NCBI GenBank assembly: GCA_965198715.1
Contig: CBDAPV010000001.1
Span: 2,418,001 to 2,482,000, forward strand
Length of the DNA stretch: 64,000 nt
Source of the DNA: RH-AL1 sp965198715
GTDB lineage: Bacteria > Pseudomonadota > Alphaproteobacteria > Rhizobiales > Beijerinckiaceae
Reading direction: 5' to 3'
Within the stretch, counting starts at the first letter, position 1. Every line of letters begins with the position of its first letter. The notes below the pieces were generated by a model, which had not been told where the DNA came from, made no database searches, and was given only the letters and a program-made list of their open reading frames with translations. A program made the translations under genes and the position numbers. Shown here in pieces: positions 24,829 to 32,889 of this stretch.

Positions 24829-25827
24829 CTAGAGGGCGACACCGCCGGCCGCGGCCATGCTGCGCAGATCGACCTTCGGCCGGGCGCCGAGATGCTGGAT
24901 GATCTCCGCCGCCGCGAGGGCGCCGAGCCTGGCGCAGGCTCCATGATCGAGATCGCGCACGAGCCCGGCGACGAAGCCCGCAGCGAAGAGGTCGCCGGCG
25001 CCCGTGGTGTCGACCACTTGCGCGACGGGCATGGCCGGTACCTCAAGAGCGTGGCCCGCGGCAACCACGATGCAGCCCTTCTCGCCGCGGGTCACCGCCG
25101 CCAGGACGCGCTCCTCGCGCAATCGCGCCAGCGCCTCGTCAAAGCCCGTTTCGTAGAGGCTCCCGACCTCCGCGTCATTGGCGAAAAGCACGTCGACCGT
25201 GCCGTCGCGGATCAAGCCCAGGAACTCGTCGCGATAGCGGCCAACGCAGAAGGCGTCGGAGAGGCTCAGCGCCACCTTGTTGCCGGAGGCGTGCGCGATC
25301 CGGGCGGCCTTGAGGAAGGCGGCCTTGGCGCCGGGCGGATCCCAAAGGTAACCTTCCAGATAAACCACCTTGGCCGCCGCGGCCGTCGTTTGCTCGACAT
25401 CCTCTTCGGAGAGGTCCTGGCAGGCGCCGAGATAGGTGTTCATGGTGCGCTGGCCATCGGGCGTCACCAGGATGAAACAGCGGCCGGTGGTCGGGCCGTT
25501 CTGGGCGTGCTTCGTCGGGAAGTCGACCCCAGCCGCGCGCACGCCGTCGGCGAACAGGTCGCCGAGCTTATCGTTCTTCACGCGGCCGATGAACGAGGTC
25601 GAACAGCCGAAACTGGCGGCACCGATGATTGTGTTGGCGGCCGAGCCGCCGGCCACCGTGACCGTCGCGCCCATGGCGCCGAGCAGCATCTCGGCCGGCG
25701 CTTCCTCAATGAGCGTCATGGCGCCCTTTGCCATGCGGTGTCTGGTGAGGAAATCGTCCGGCACCTGGGCGATGATGTCGATGATGGCGTTGCCCAGGCC
25801 AAGGAGATCGTAGCGCGGCTGGGTCAT
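24829..25827 (-). CDS. Adenosine kinase (PfkB/ribokinase family)
   Basis: 332-residue PfkB-family kinase of the alphaproteobacterial adenosine kinase type, which phosphorylates adenosine to AMP in purine salvage. The N-terminus (YDLLGLGNAIIDIIAQV), the substrate-binding AGGSAANTIIGAASFG and the C-terminal signature DTTGAGDLFAAGFVAGL with its catalytic Asp are present. A different PfkB sugar specificity cannot be excluded. It lies 73 bp upstream of glgX on the same strand. Confidence 0.85.
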   Translation of the reverse strand: MTQPRYDLLGLGNAIIDIIAQVPDDFLTRHRMAKGAMTLIEEAPAEMLLGAMGATVTVAGGSAANTIIGAASFGCSTSFIGRVKNDKLGDLFADGVRAAGVDFPTKHAQNGPTTGRCFILVTPDGQRTMNTYLGACQDLSEEDVEQTTAAAAKVVYLEGYLWDPPGAKAAFLKAARIAHASGNKVALSLSDAFCVGRYRDEFLGLIRDGTVDVLFANDAEVGSLYETGFDEALARLREERVLAAVTRGEKGCIVVAAGHALEVPAMPVAQVVDTTGAGDLFAAGFVAGLVRDLDHGACARLGALAAAEIIQHLGARPKVDLRSMAAAGGVAL

Positions 25828-25968
25828 GCAATCCTAGGGAACGGGAAAGACGGCCGGGCTCATGACACCCTGCACCAAAGTGGTCAAGTTGACGGTCGTG
25901 CTCGGACGAAAAAGGCGCCGAGCAGACGCTCGACGCCCGGCGAGGCTGCTGGCCGTTGCGCCGAAACG

Positions 25969-26088
25969 TCAGTCCGGACGACGCTTGATCCGAACCGGCA
26001 CGAGGACGGCGTCGCCGCATTGCGCGACGTAAGCGGAAATAGCGGCGCCGCCCGCAATCATGGTGGCGATCAGTGCAACGACATGCAT
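25969..26088 (-). CDS. Possible 39-residue membrane microprotein
   Basis: A short frame from an ATG at 26088 gives a hydrophobic N-terminal helix (MHVVALIATMIAGGAAISAY), then VAQCGDAVLVPVRIKRRPD. The hydrophobic helix with a basic tail fits an inner-membrane microprotein. It lies between cysK and the adenosine kinase, both on the same strand. Nothing else supports translation and no homologue is recognised. Confidence 0.35.
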   Translation of the reverse strand: MHVVALIATMIAGGAAISAYVAQCGDAVLVPVRIKRRPD

Positions 26089-26169
26089 GTCCACGTCCCC
26101 GTCCCGCGTTTCAAGTTGAACCCGCTGATACCGTCCCGAACGCCACGCCCCGACCCAGGTTCCGGATCA

Positions 26170-27153
26170 TCATAGCCCGTCGAACAGCGCTGTCGAGAGG
26201 TAGCGTTCGGCGAACGACGGTATAATCAACACGATCGTCTTACCGGCGAACTCCGGCCGGCGGCCGACCTCGACGGCGGCGGCGACGGCAGCGCCCGACG
26301 AGATGCCGCCGGGGATGCCCTCGACCCTCGCCAGCATGCGGGCATACTCGAACGAGGTCTGGTTGCCGACGGTGATCACCTCGTTGATGACGTCGCGGTC
26401 GAGGATCGGCGGCACGAAGCCGGCACCCAGGCCCTGGATCTTGTGCAGGCCGGGCTTGCCGCCCGACAGCACCGGCGAGTCCTCGGGCTCGACGGCGACG
26501 ACGTGCAGCGAGGGACGCCGCGGCTTCAAGGTCTCGCCAACGCCGGTGATGGTGCCGCCGGTGCCGACGCCGGCGACGAAGCAGTCGATCTCTCCGGCGG
26601 TGTCGGTCCAGATCTCCTCCGCGGTGGTCCGGGCGTGGATCGCCGGGTTGGCCGGGTTCTCGAACTGCTGCGCCATGACGGCACCCGGCGTCGCGTCGAT
26701 GATCTCGTGGGCCCTGGCGATGGCGCCCTTCATGCCCTGCGCCGCCGGGGTCAGCACCAGCTCGGCGCCCATCAGCAGCAGCATCTTGCGCCGCTCGATC
26801 GACATGCTTTCCGGCATGACCAGGGTCAGTTTGTAGCCGCGGGCGGCGGCGACGAAGGCGAGCCCGATGCCGGTGTTGCCCGATGTCGGCTCGACGATCA
26901 TCGTCTCGCCCGGCTTGATCCTGCCCTCGCGCTCCATCGCATCGATCATGGCGACGCCGATGCGGTCCTTCACCGAGGAGGTCGGATTGAAGAACTCGAG
27001 CTTGGCCAGCAGCGTGGCGCCGACGCCCTTGGCCTTGGCGATCTTGTCGAGCCGCACGAGCGGCGTGTCGCCGATCGTCTCGGTGATCGAGGAATAGATG
27101 CGGCCGCGACCGGGGCGGCGCGTGGTGTCATCGAGGGGGAGGTTCTGGGTCAT
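26170..27153 (-). CDS. cysK: Cysteine synthase A
   Basis: 327-residue PLP enzyme that makes cysteine from O-acetylserine and sulfide. The PLP-lysine motif NPTSSVKDRIG (near residue 50), the phosphate/substrate loop PTSGNTGIGLAFVAAARG and GVGTGGTITGVGETLK are present. IPGGISSGAAVAAA is the usual C-terminal motif. The start is the ATG at 27153 (MTQNLPLDD); the frame remains open to 27411 but the added sequence is not conserved. It is a single gene. Confidence 0.96.
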   Translation of the reverse strand: MTQNLPLDDTTRRPGRGRIYSSITETIGDTPLVRLDKIAKAKGVGATLLAKLEFFNPTSSVKDRIGVAMIDAMEREGRIKPGETMIVEPTSGNTGIGLAFVAAARGYKLTLVMPESMSIERRKMLLLMGAELVLTPAAQGMKGAIARAHEIIDATPGAVMAQQFENPANPAIHARTTAEEIWTDTAGEIDCFVAGVGTGGTITGVGETLKPRRPSLHVVAVEPEDSPVLSGGKPGLHKIQGLGAGFVPPILDRDVINEVITVGNQTSFEYARMLARVEGIPGGISSGAAVAAAVEVGRRPEFAGKTIVLIIPSFAERYLSTALFDGL

Positions 27154-27370
27154 GATCCGTCCTGGTGTCGAAGGCGCGGCTGCTGTCTCAATGTCGGCGA
27201 TCCGGCGCGAAGGACAAGTTCGCCTTCCGTCTCCCCGGCTTGCACGCTGCTCTCCGTTTGATAAGGTAGCATAACCGATAGCGTGCGTCGCGTCCACTCC
27301 CTTTCGCCCTTGGAGTGTCGCACGCGGCGCATCGCGGGACCTGACATCTGACCCTGCCAAAGTCAGCGTA

Positions 27371-27483
27371 CCGCGACAAAAGATGGGGCCGGTGTCGCGG
27401 TTCCGCGACACAAAACCCTGCCATCGACGCGAACCGCGACAAGGCCTGTTTCGGTGTCGCCGATCGGCGACACCGAAATTTTT
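27371..27483. repeat. Cluster of TGTCGCGG/CCGCGACA palindromes
   Basis: A 113-bp stretch carries CCGCGACA at 27371 and a 20-bp hairpin (27392-27411; 9-bp arms GTGTCGCGG/CCGCGACAC, TT loop). It also has another CCGCGACA at 27434 and a perfect 30-bp palindrome (27449-27478; half-site TTTCGGTGTCGCCGA), followed by TTTTT. No plus-strand gene precedes it, so a terminator role is not obvious. An operator array or a palindromic repeat element is more likely. The rest of 27154-27905 has only one doubtful frame. Confidence 0.7.
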
Positions 27484-27498
27484 GCCTGGCGCACAGTG

Positions 27499-27798
27499 TC
27501 ATTCGGGAGCGATGCAGCCGAAGCCGGAAGCTTGGCGCGCTCCGAAGGCCCTCCCTTGTTCATTCTGGAAGTCGTACCAGCCTTCGGTCGTAAGATGGCG
27601 GTGGTGAGTGCGTTTCCACAGGTTCGCCAGCAGATCGAAGACGGGAAGCGAGTGCAATCGGCAGGCATCGCTGGGGGCAAACGTTGTTGCTCCAAGGCCC
27701 GCGACCGACATCCCATCGGCCCGCAATCTTAATTCACGAGGCGGGTCGACGCCATATACGACTACGGGAATAGGCCAGCGTCTCTGGTCAGCTTTCAC
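27499..27798 (-). CDS. Doubtful 99-residue hypothetical protein
   Basis: An open frame from GTG 27798 reads like protein (for example LPVFDLLANLWKRTHHRHL and TTEGWYDFQNEQGRAFG), with some codon preference. It has no clear ribosome-binding site and no recognised family. It lies in the intergenic space between cysK and the ferritin-like gene, next to the palindrome cluster. It could be a relic or a chance frame. Confidence 0.3.
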   Translation of the reverse strand: MKADQRRWPIPVVVYGVDPPRELRLRADGMSVAGLGATTFAPSDACRLHSLPVFDLLANLWKRTHHRHLTTEGWYDFQNEQGRAFGARQASGFGCIAPE

Positions 27799-27905
27799 CG
27801 GCTATGTAACAACGTTGCTTATCGAGCGCGTTGGGGCCCTGCGCACACGCAGCGAGTATGTTGTTCGATCACCGATTTCGCGATGTATCTAAGGGGTTTG
27901 GCGTG

Positions 27906-28910
27906 ATGAGACAGTTGGCTAATCATTCGGAACTGGCGGTCTCGAGGCGCTCGATCACTGCTGCCTTGCTCGCCGCAGGGACCGCGAGTTGGGCGAGTTC
28001 AGCAGCCGCACAAAGCGCAAGCGGCGCCGGCCATTACGTTCCTTACAACTGTTACGACACGTATAGTGGTCCCGGTGGTGCGATATCGGTTACTAGTGGA
28101 GGACCGATCTACCCATATTCGTGCAAGCCTGCGAGCGACATATCTCTGCTCACAATTCTCCTGAACTTGGAATATCTTGAAGCTTCATATTATTTGTACG
28201 CCAGCACCGGCGTCGGACTTCCAGCAGCCTCTCAAGGCGGCCAGGCGCGAACTGTGTCGGGCGGACGCCAGGTCAGTTTCTCCAGTCCCATCGTAGCCGC
28301 CTTCGCGGCGGAGCTCGCCTCCGAAGAGCAGAAGCATGTCATCTTCCTGAGAAACCTGATCGTGGCCGCGGGCCTGGTACCGGCCTCGCTGCCCTCCATC
28401 GATCTCGCCGGCGGTTTCAATTACATCATGCAGCAGGCTGGCATCGTCGGCAGCGGGCAGGTCTTCGATGCTTTCGCCAGCGACACGAACTTCCTGCTCG
28501 GATCCTACGTGCTCGAAGATCTGCTCACGACCACCTACCACGGCACGATCGCGTCTCTCGGCAACACCGCCTACATCGACCCGATCGGCGGTCTCCTCGC
28601 AGCCGAGGGCTACCATTCGGGTATTCTACGGACGATCCTGTTCCAGGGCGGCTTAGGGAGTGCGACAAACGCGATCTCCTATATTCGCGACACGCTCGAT
28701 GGCAGTGCCGGCAAGCCGACGCAGGGCAACGATCACGGTGTCGGCGTCTTACCCAACGCGACGATCGCCGATGTGGACGGCAATGCCATCGTTGCGGATC
28801 GCACTTCGCAGCAGGCGATGAACATTGTCTTCAACTCCAACGCAGCGGCCAATCCCACCCTCGGATTGCCTTCGTATTTCTTCCCGAACGGATTTTCAAA
28901 CCCGACCTGA
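27906..28910 (+). CDS. Tat-exported ferritin-like domain protein
   Basis: 334-residue protein with a Tat-type signal (SRRSITAALLAAGTASWASS, cleavage near SAAAQSA). A ferritin-like four-helix region follows (Ferritin_2/desiccation-protein type): LLTILLNLEYLEASYYLYA, AAFAAELASEEQKHVIFLRN and, later, LAAEGYHSGILRTIL. The spaced Glu and ExxH residues could bind a di-metal centre. The protein is probably periplasmic and of unknown substrate. AAGGGG lies 9 nt before the ATG. It is convergent with ruvA. Confidence 0.82.
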   Translation: MRQLANHSELAVSRRSITAALLAAGTASWASSAAAQSASGAGHYVPYNCYDTYSGPGGAISVTSGGPIYPYSCKPASDISLLTILLNLEYLEASYYLYASTGVGLPAASQGGQARTVSGGRQVSFSSPIVAAFAAELASEEQKHVIFLRNLIVAAGLVPASLPSIDLAGGFNYIMQQAGIVGSGQVFDAFASDTNFLLGSYVLEDLLTTTYHGTIASLGNTAYIDPIGGLLAAEGYHSGILRTILFQGGLGSATNAISYIRDTLDGSAGKPTQGNDHGVGVLPNATIADVDGNAIVADRTSQQAMNIVFNSNAAANPTLGLPSYFFPNGFSNPT

Positions 28911-28948
28911 ACTGTCTAAGTCGCAACAAAAGATCGTAGAGCTTTCAG

Positions 28949-29569
28949 CTAACCCGCCGACAGCTCCTTCAACCCGCGCCGGATCAGCGCCGGAGCCTCG
29001 GCTTCGTCGCCGAGACCCTTGGCGGCGGTGGCGATGGCGGCGGCGGCCTGGGGGCGGGCGTAGCCGAGGTTGACCAGGGCCGAGATGGCGTCGTGCACCG
29101 CCGGCGGCGTGCCGCGCGCCGGCTCCTCGCCGGCGAGCCGGGCCACGGCGGGATCGACGGAGCCGAGCGCCGGCATCTTGTCCTTGAGCTCGGCGACGAG
29201 GCGGGCGGCGAGCCGCGGCCCGACGCCCGAGGCGCGGGCGATGTAGGCCTTGTCCTGCAGCGCGAAGGCCGCCGCCAACTCGCCGACCGTGCCGACGCCG
29301 AGGATCGCCAGCGCCACCTTCGCGCCGACGCCCTGCACGCCCTGCAGCAGGCGGAACCAGTCGCGCTCCTCGTCCGAACGGAAGCCGTAGAGCTTGATGG
29401 AATCCTCGCGCACGTGGGTCTCGATGGAGAGCGAGGCGGCCTCGCCCGGACGGGGCAGCGCCTGCAGCGTGCGCGTCGAGCAGGCCACGAGGTAGCCGAC
29501 GCCACCGACGTCGAGCACGATGGAATCGCCGGAGTGGGAATCGACGATGCCGCGCAGCTTGCCGATCAT
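28949..29569 (-). CDS. ruvA: Holliday junction branch migration protein RuvA
   Basis: 206-residue DNA-binding subunit of the RuvAB branch-migration machine. It has an N-terminal OB fold (MIGKLRGIVDSHSGDSIVLDVGGVGYLV), two helix-hairpin-helix motifs (GVQGVGAKVALAILG and ASGVGPRLAARLVAEL) and a C-terminal three-helix RuvB-contact domain. It lies 10 bp after ruvC. ruvB, which normally follows, is absent here: the next gene downstream converges from the other strand. Confidence 0.96.
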   Translation of the reverse strand: MIGKLRGIVDSHSGDSIVLDVGGVGYLVACSTRTLQALPRPGEAASLSIETHVREDSIKLYGFRSDEERDWFRLLQGVQGVGAKVALAILGVGTVGELAAAFALQDKAYIARASGVGPRLAARLVAELKDKMPALGSVDPAVARLAGEEPARGTPPAVHDAISALVNLGYARPQAAAAIATAAKGLGDEAEAPALIRRGLKELSAG

Positions 29570-29579
29570 CGTCCCGCCT

Positions 29580-30092
29580 TCATCGTGCCGCGAACTCAGC
29601 CAGGCGCCGCAGCGCGCCGCGGTGCTGGGCGTGGGTGATCGCCACGGCGAGGGCGTCGGCGGCGTCGGGCGAGGCGAAGTCGCAGCGCGGCAGCAGCACG
29701 CGGACCATCATCTGCACCTGCGCCTTCTCGGCGTGCCCGGCACCGGTCACCGTCTTCTTGATGAGGTTGGCGGCGTATTCCGCGACGGGAAGCCCGGCCA
29801 GCGCCGGCACCAGTAGGGCGATGCCGCGGGCCTGGCCCAGCTTCAGCGCCGATTGCGGATCGCGGTTGACGTAGGTCTCCTCCACGGCGGCCTCGTGCGG
29901 ATGGTGCGCCGCGATCACGGTGGCGAGCCCGTCGTGGAGCGTGCGCAGCCGCTCGGCCAGCGCGTCGCCGCCGTCGGATCGTACGGTGCCGCAGGCGACG
30001 AAGGCGAGCCGGGAGCCGGCGGCCTCGATCAGGCCCCAGCCGGTGTTGCGCAGGCCGGGATCGATGCCGAGGATGCGGATGGCGGGAGGAAT
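29580..30092 (-). CDS. ruvC: Holliday junction endonuclease RuvC, apparent ATT start
   Basis: 170-residue resolvase. The N-terminal motif IRILGIDPGLRNTGWG holds the first catalytic Asp. Glu in the EAAVEETYVNRD region and the DAADALAVAITHA stretch hold the others. An in-frame TAG ends 27 nt upstream of the ATT. Between it and the IDPG motif there is no ATG, GTG, TTG or CTG. ATT at 30092, eight nt after GGAG, would give MPPAIRILGIDPG, which fits alphaproteobacterial RuvC N-termini. ATC at 30080 is an alternative. The product is certain; the start is inferred. Confidence 0.93.
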   Translation of the reverse strand: MPPAIRILGIDPGLRNTGWGLIEAAGSRLAFVACGTVRSDGGDALAERLRTLHDGLATVIAAHHPHEAAVEETYVNRDPQSALKLGQARGIALLVPALAGLPVAEYAANLIKKTVTGAGHAEKAQVQMMVRVLLPRCDFASPDAADALAVAITHAQHRGALRRLAEFAAR

Positions 30093-30234
30093 CGGGCGGG
30101 CTCCGGGTGTGCGGAGACTCTAGCGGAAAACGCGGCGGCGCGCGACGGAGGGGGTCTTTGCCTCGTCACATTCGGATGGCTTTGCTGCCGCGCCGCGCCG
30201 CCTTGGGCCGGCGGATCATCGACGAGGAGTGCCC

Positions 30235-32214
30235 GTGGCGGACGTCGGCTTTCGTGACTTGCTCGGATCCATCGCGCCGGGGCGCCGCACCGAGCCCACC
30301 GTGGCGCCGCCATCCCGCGACACGGCCCCGCCGGTGGAGCACGCCGCTCCGGCCCCGGCGATCGTGACGCCCCCGCCACCGCCCGCACCGGTCCTGTTCG
30401 GCCCGGACAAGCATCCCGCCGACGCGCTCGGCCTCGATCCGATGTTCGCCCGACTGGCCGAGCTGGCGCTGCACCGCCGCACCGGCACGCCGCTGGCGAT
30501 CGGCATCCTCGGCGCGCCCGGCAGCGGCAAGAGCTTCGCCCTCGCCCGCGTCCTCGATCGAACGCGCGCTCTCGCCAAAGCCGCCGAGTCGACAACGAGT
30601 TCGCCCTACGTGTCGCGCATCCACGTCGCGACGATCGACGCCGCCGGTCTCTCCGGTGATCCGGCGACCGCGCTGGCGGAGCGGCTGCACGCCAGCCTGC
30701 GCGGGTCCTATCCCGAGTTCGCCCGCGAGATCGGCCATGACGCCCGCGATCCACATGCCGCGTTGCGCGAGGCCAACGACAAGCTCGACGAGGTCCGCCG
30801 CCGCCTCGACTCCGAGCGTCGCGCGCTCGACGACGCCGGCTCGCGCCGCGCACGCTTGATCGAGACCGTGCTTTACGAGACCTCCGGCAGCGCCGTCGAC
30901 GCCTACGCCCGCGCCAACCGCGCCGGGCTGGAGCGCCGCCTCGCCGGCTTCGGCATCGGCGGTGACCCGGTCCGCAGCTACAAGGATTTCGTGCTCGCGA
31001 GTGCCGGCTCCGGCGGCAAGCTCGCGCTGGCGCTGCGCTCGCTCTGGGCCTTTAAGGGGCAGACCAAGCTCATCGTCTTCGCGATCCTGCTCGTGGCGGC
31101 CGGCATCGGGCTCGGCATCGCCATCGAGACGCAGGACACCTGGCTCGCGAGCCTGCGCGGCGGGCCGTCGGCCGGTGCCGGCGTCGCCACGTGGTTGGAG
31201 GCCCACATCGGCCTGCTCGCCACCGCGCGCACCGCCGTCTTCGTCCTCGCCGCGCTCTGCGTCGCCGCGAACCTGTGGCGTGCCGCGTCCTTCCTGAAGC
31301 CGATTGTGCGCGGCACCACGCTGCTCGAAGGCGATCTGGAGGGTCGCCGCCGCGACCTCGACGGTCTCTACGCTCACCAGACGAAGCGCGTCGACGCGCT
31401 CGACGGTGACGTCGAGCGGCTCACGCGCGAGGCGTCGGACGCCGAGCGCCGCGCCGGCGGTCGCGCCGATCCCTCGCCGTTCGAGCTCTCGGCCGGAGGC
31501 GCGGCGCAGGCCATGTTCGCCGCGCTCTCGACGGCAGCGGCTCGCGAGCCGGGCAAGGGGCCGGCCGCGCCACAGCGCATCGTGCTGTCTCTCGACAACC
31601 TCGACGCCTTGGCGCCGGAGCGCGCGGACGCGCTTGTCGACGCGGTGCGTCGCAGCGCCGGACCGGGCATCGTGACGATCGTCGCCGTCGCTCCCCGAGG
31701 CGACGAGACGCATCCGAACGTGCTCGAGCGCTGTATCCACTTGCCCGTCTGCCTGCCGGCGCTGGACGTGCCTGGCGCCCTCGTCGAACGTGTGCTCGGC
31801 CGTGGGCCCGCGCCGGTCGCGCCGGCCAAGCCGGACGCGTCGCGCTCGGTCCTCGACGAGCCGCTCGACGTGGCCGAGGGCGAGATGGTCGCCGCCGTGG
31901 CGCCGCTGGCCGGACAGACGCCTCGCGCGCTGCGCCGCTTCGTCGAGCTCTACCGGCTGGCCCGGCTCGATGGCGACGTGCCGCGCGGCGCGCTCGCCTT
32001 CGACCTGGCGCTGCATCTCGGTGGCACGCGGGAGGAGCAGTATGCGGTGGCGCGGGGGCTCGACTCGGGCCCGAACGGATTCGATCTGCCGGACGGCGCC
32101 AGTCCACGACTGCGCGCGGCGCGTGATGCCGTGCGCGCCTCCGGCCACACGCTCGGTAAGGAGTCGCTCCATGCCGCCGGGCGGCTGGTAAGATGCTTCG
32201 GTTTCCGGACCTGA
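30235..32214 (+). CDS. KAP-like membrane-anchored P-loop NTPase
   Basis: 659-residue protein. After a Pro/Ala-rich N-terminus (residues 1-60), a Walker A GAPGSGKSFAL lies near residues 93-103. A coiled-coil-prone region (about 180-225) is followed by two transmembrane helices (about 278-297 and 332-352) inserted inside the NTPase. A Walker B-like strand with RIVLSLDNLDAL lies near 448. Inserted helices with a D-x-x-D Walker B are the KAP family pattern. KAP NTPases are associated with membrane signalling and phage defence, but no partner gene is adjacent. The GTG at 30235 follows GAGGAG by five nt. Confidence 0.65.
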   Translation: MADVGFRDLLGSIAPGRRTEPTVAPPSRDTAPPVEHAAPAPAIVTPPPPPAPVLFGPDKHPADALGLDPMFARLAELALHRRTGTPLAIGILGAPGSGKSFALARVLDRTRALAKAAESTTSSPYVSRIHVATIDAAGLSGDPATALAERLHASLRGSYPEFAREIGHDARDPHAALREANDKLDEVRRRLDSERRALDDAGSRRARLIETVLYETSGSAVDAYARANRAGLERRLAGFGIGGDPVRSYKDFVLASAGSGGKLALALRSLWAFKGQTKLIVFAILLVAAGIGLGIAIETQDTWLASLRGGPSAGAGVATWLEAHIGLLATARTAVFVLAALCVAANLWRAASFLKPIVRGTTLLEGDLEGRRRDLDGLYAHQTKRVDALDGDVERLTREASDAERRAGGRADPSPFELSAGGAAQAMFAALSTAAAREPGKGPAAPQRIVLSLDNLDALAPERADALVDAVRRSAGPGIVTIVAVAPRGDETHPNVLERCIHLPVCLPALDVPGALVERVLGRGPAPVAPAKPDASRSVLDEPLDVAEGEMVAAVAPLAGQTPRALRRFVELYRLARLDGDVPRGALAFDLALHLGGTREEQYAVARGLDSGPNGFDLPDGASPRLRAARDAVRASGHTLGKESLHAAGRLVRCFGFRT

Positions 32215-32237
32215 GCCGGCCCACGTTGACAGGATAG

Positions 32238-32252
32238 GAGAATTCTATTCTC
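32238..32252. promoter_or_regulatory. Palindrome GAGAAT-TCT-ATTCTC upstream of the Lrp-type gene
   Basis: A 6-bp inverted repeat with a 3-bp spacer, 43 bp before the Lrp/AsnC gene and just after TTGACA (32226-32231). The layout fits an autoregulatory Lrp operator over a promoter, but no consensus is established for this protein. Confidence 0.4.
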
Positions 32253-32294
32253 TCGGTTTCGTAGCGCCGAGGCGCCGTCACGGGACCGGAGACC

Positions 32295-32768
32295 ATGGCC
32301 GACGACACCAAGCCGCTCGATGCGATCGACAAGCGCATCCTCGCTCTGGTGCAGGTCGACGCTTCGATGGCGATCGGCCAGATCGCCTTCAAGGTCGGGC
32401 TGTCGCAGACGCCGTGCTGGAAGCGGCTGCACAAGCTGGAGCGGACCGGCTTCATCAAGCGCCGCGTGGCATTGCTGGACCAGGCCAAGCTCGGTCTCGG
32501 GCTCACCGCCTTCGTGTCGATCGAGGTGGGCGAGCACGGCACCGAGGCGCAGGAGAGGCTCGTCGCCGGCCTGACGGCGATGAAGGAGGTCATGGACGTC
32601 TACCGCATGGCCGGCGACGTCGACTACATGCTGCGCGTTGTGGTGCCCGACACGGCCGCCTTCGACGCTTTCTACAAGAAGCTCGTCGCGCTGGCGCCGC
32701 TGAAGAGCGTCACGTCCCGCTTCGCGCTTGAGGGCCTCAAGGCGGAAACGGCGCTGCCGATCCCTTGA
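32295..32768 (+). CDS. Lrp/AsnC family transcriptional regulator
   Basis: 157-residue feast/famine regulator. An N-terminal winged HTH (LDAIDKRILALVQVDASMAI, then LSQTPCWKRLHKLERTGFIK) is followed by the RAM ligand-binding domain (from about residue 70; FVSIEVGEHGTEAQERLVAG). Lrp-family proteins usually sense amino acids and act on an adjacent gene, but the flanking genes here (KAP NTPase, TetR) give no obvious target. Confidence 0.93.
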   Translation: MADDTKPLDAIDKRILALVQVDASMAIGQIAFKVGLSQTPCWKRLHKLERTGFIKRRVALLDQAKLGLGLTAFVSIEVGEHGTEAQERLVAGLTAMKEVMDVYRMAGDVDYMLRVVVPDTAAFDAFYKKLVALAPLKSVTSRFALEGLKAETALPIP

Positions 32769-32889
32769 AGTCGGCGGTCGGCCCGAACGCTCAGAGCAAC
32801 CTCCGCCGTTGCGGACTTGCTCCAACAACCAAAAATGTAGCGAGGACAGACTTAAGTGTCGCGAAGCGATTCCATATCGCCGTCCGATG

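Noticed and set aside
22608..24902. Plus-strand open frame of 764 codons opposite glgX
   Set aside because: Antisense shadow; the minus strand has all GH13 motifs.
27449..27483. Rho-independent terminator call for the 30-bp palindrome plus T5
   Set aside because: It has the right shape, but no plus-strand gene lies upstream, and the motif repeats in the same cluster, so a terminator function is not supported.
30166..32172. Minus-strand open frame of 668 codons opposite the KAP-like gene
   Set aside because: High-GC codon bias opens the antisense frame. Its translation is Arg/Gly/Ala-rich with no domain, while the plus strand has Walker motifs and membrane helices.
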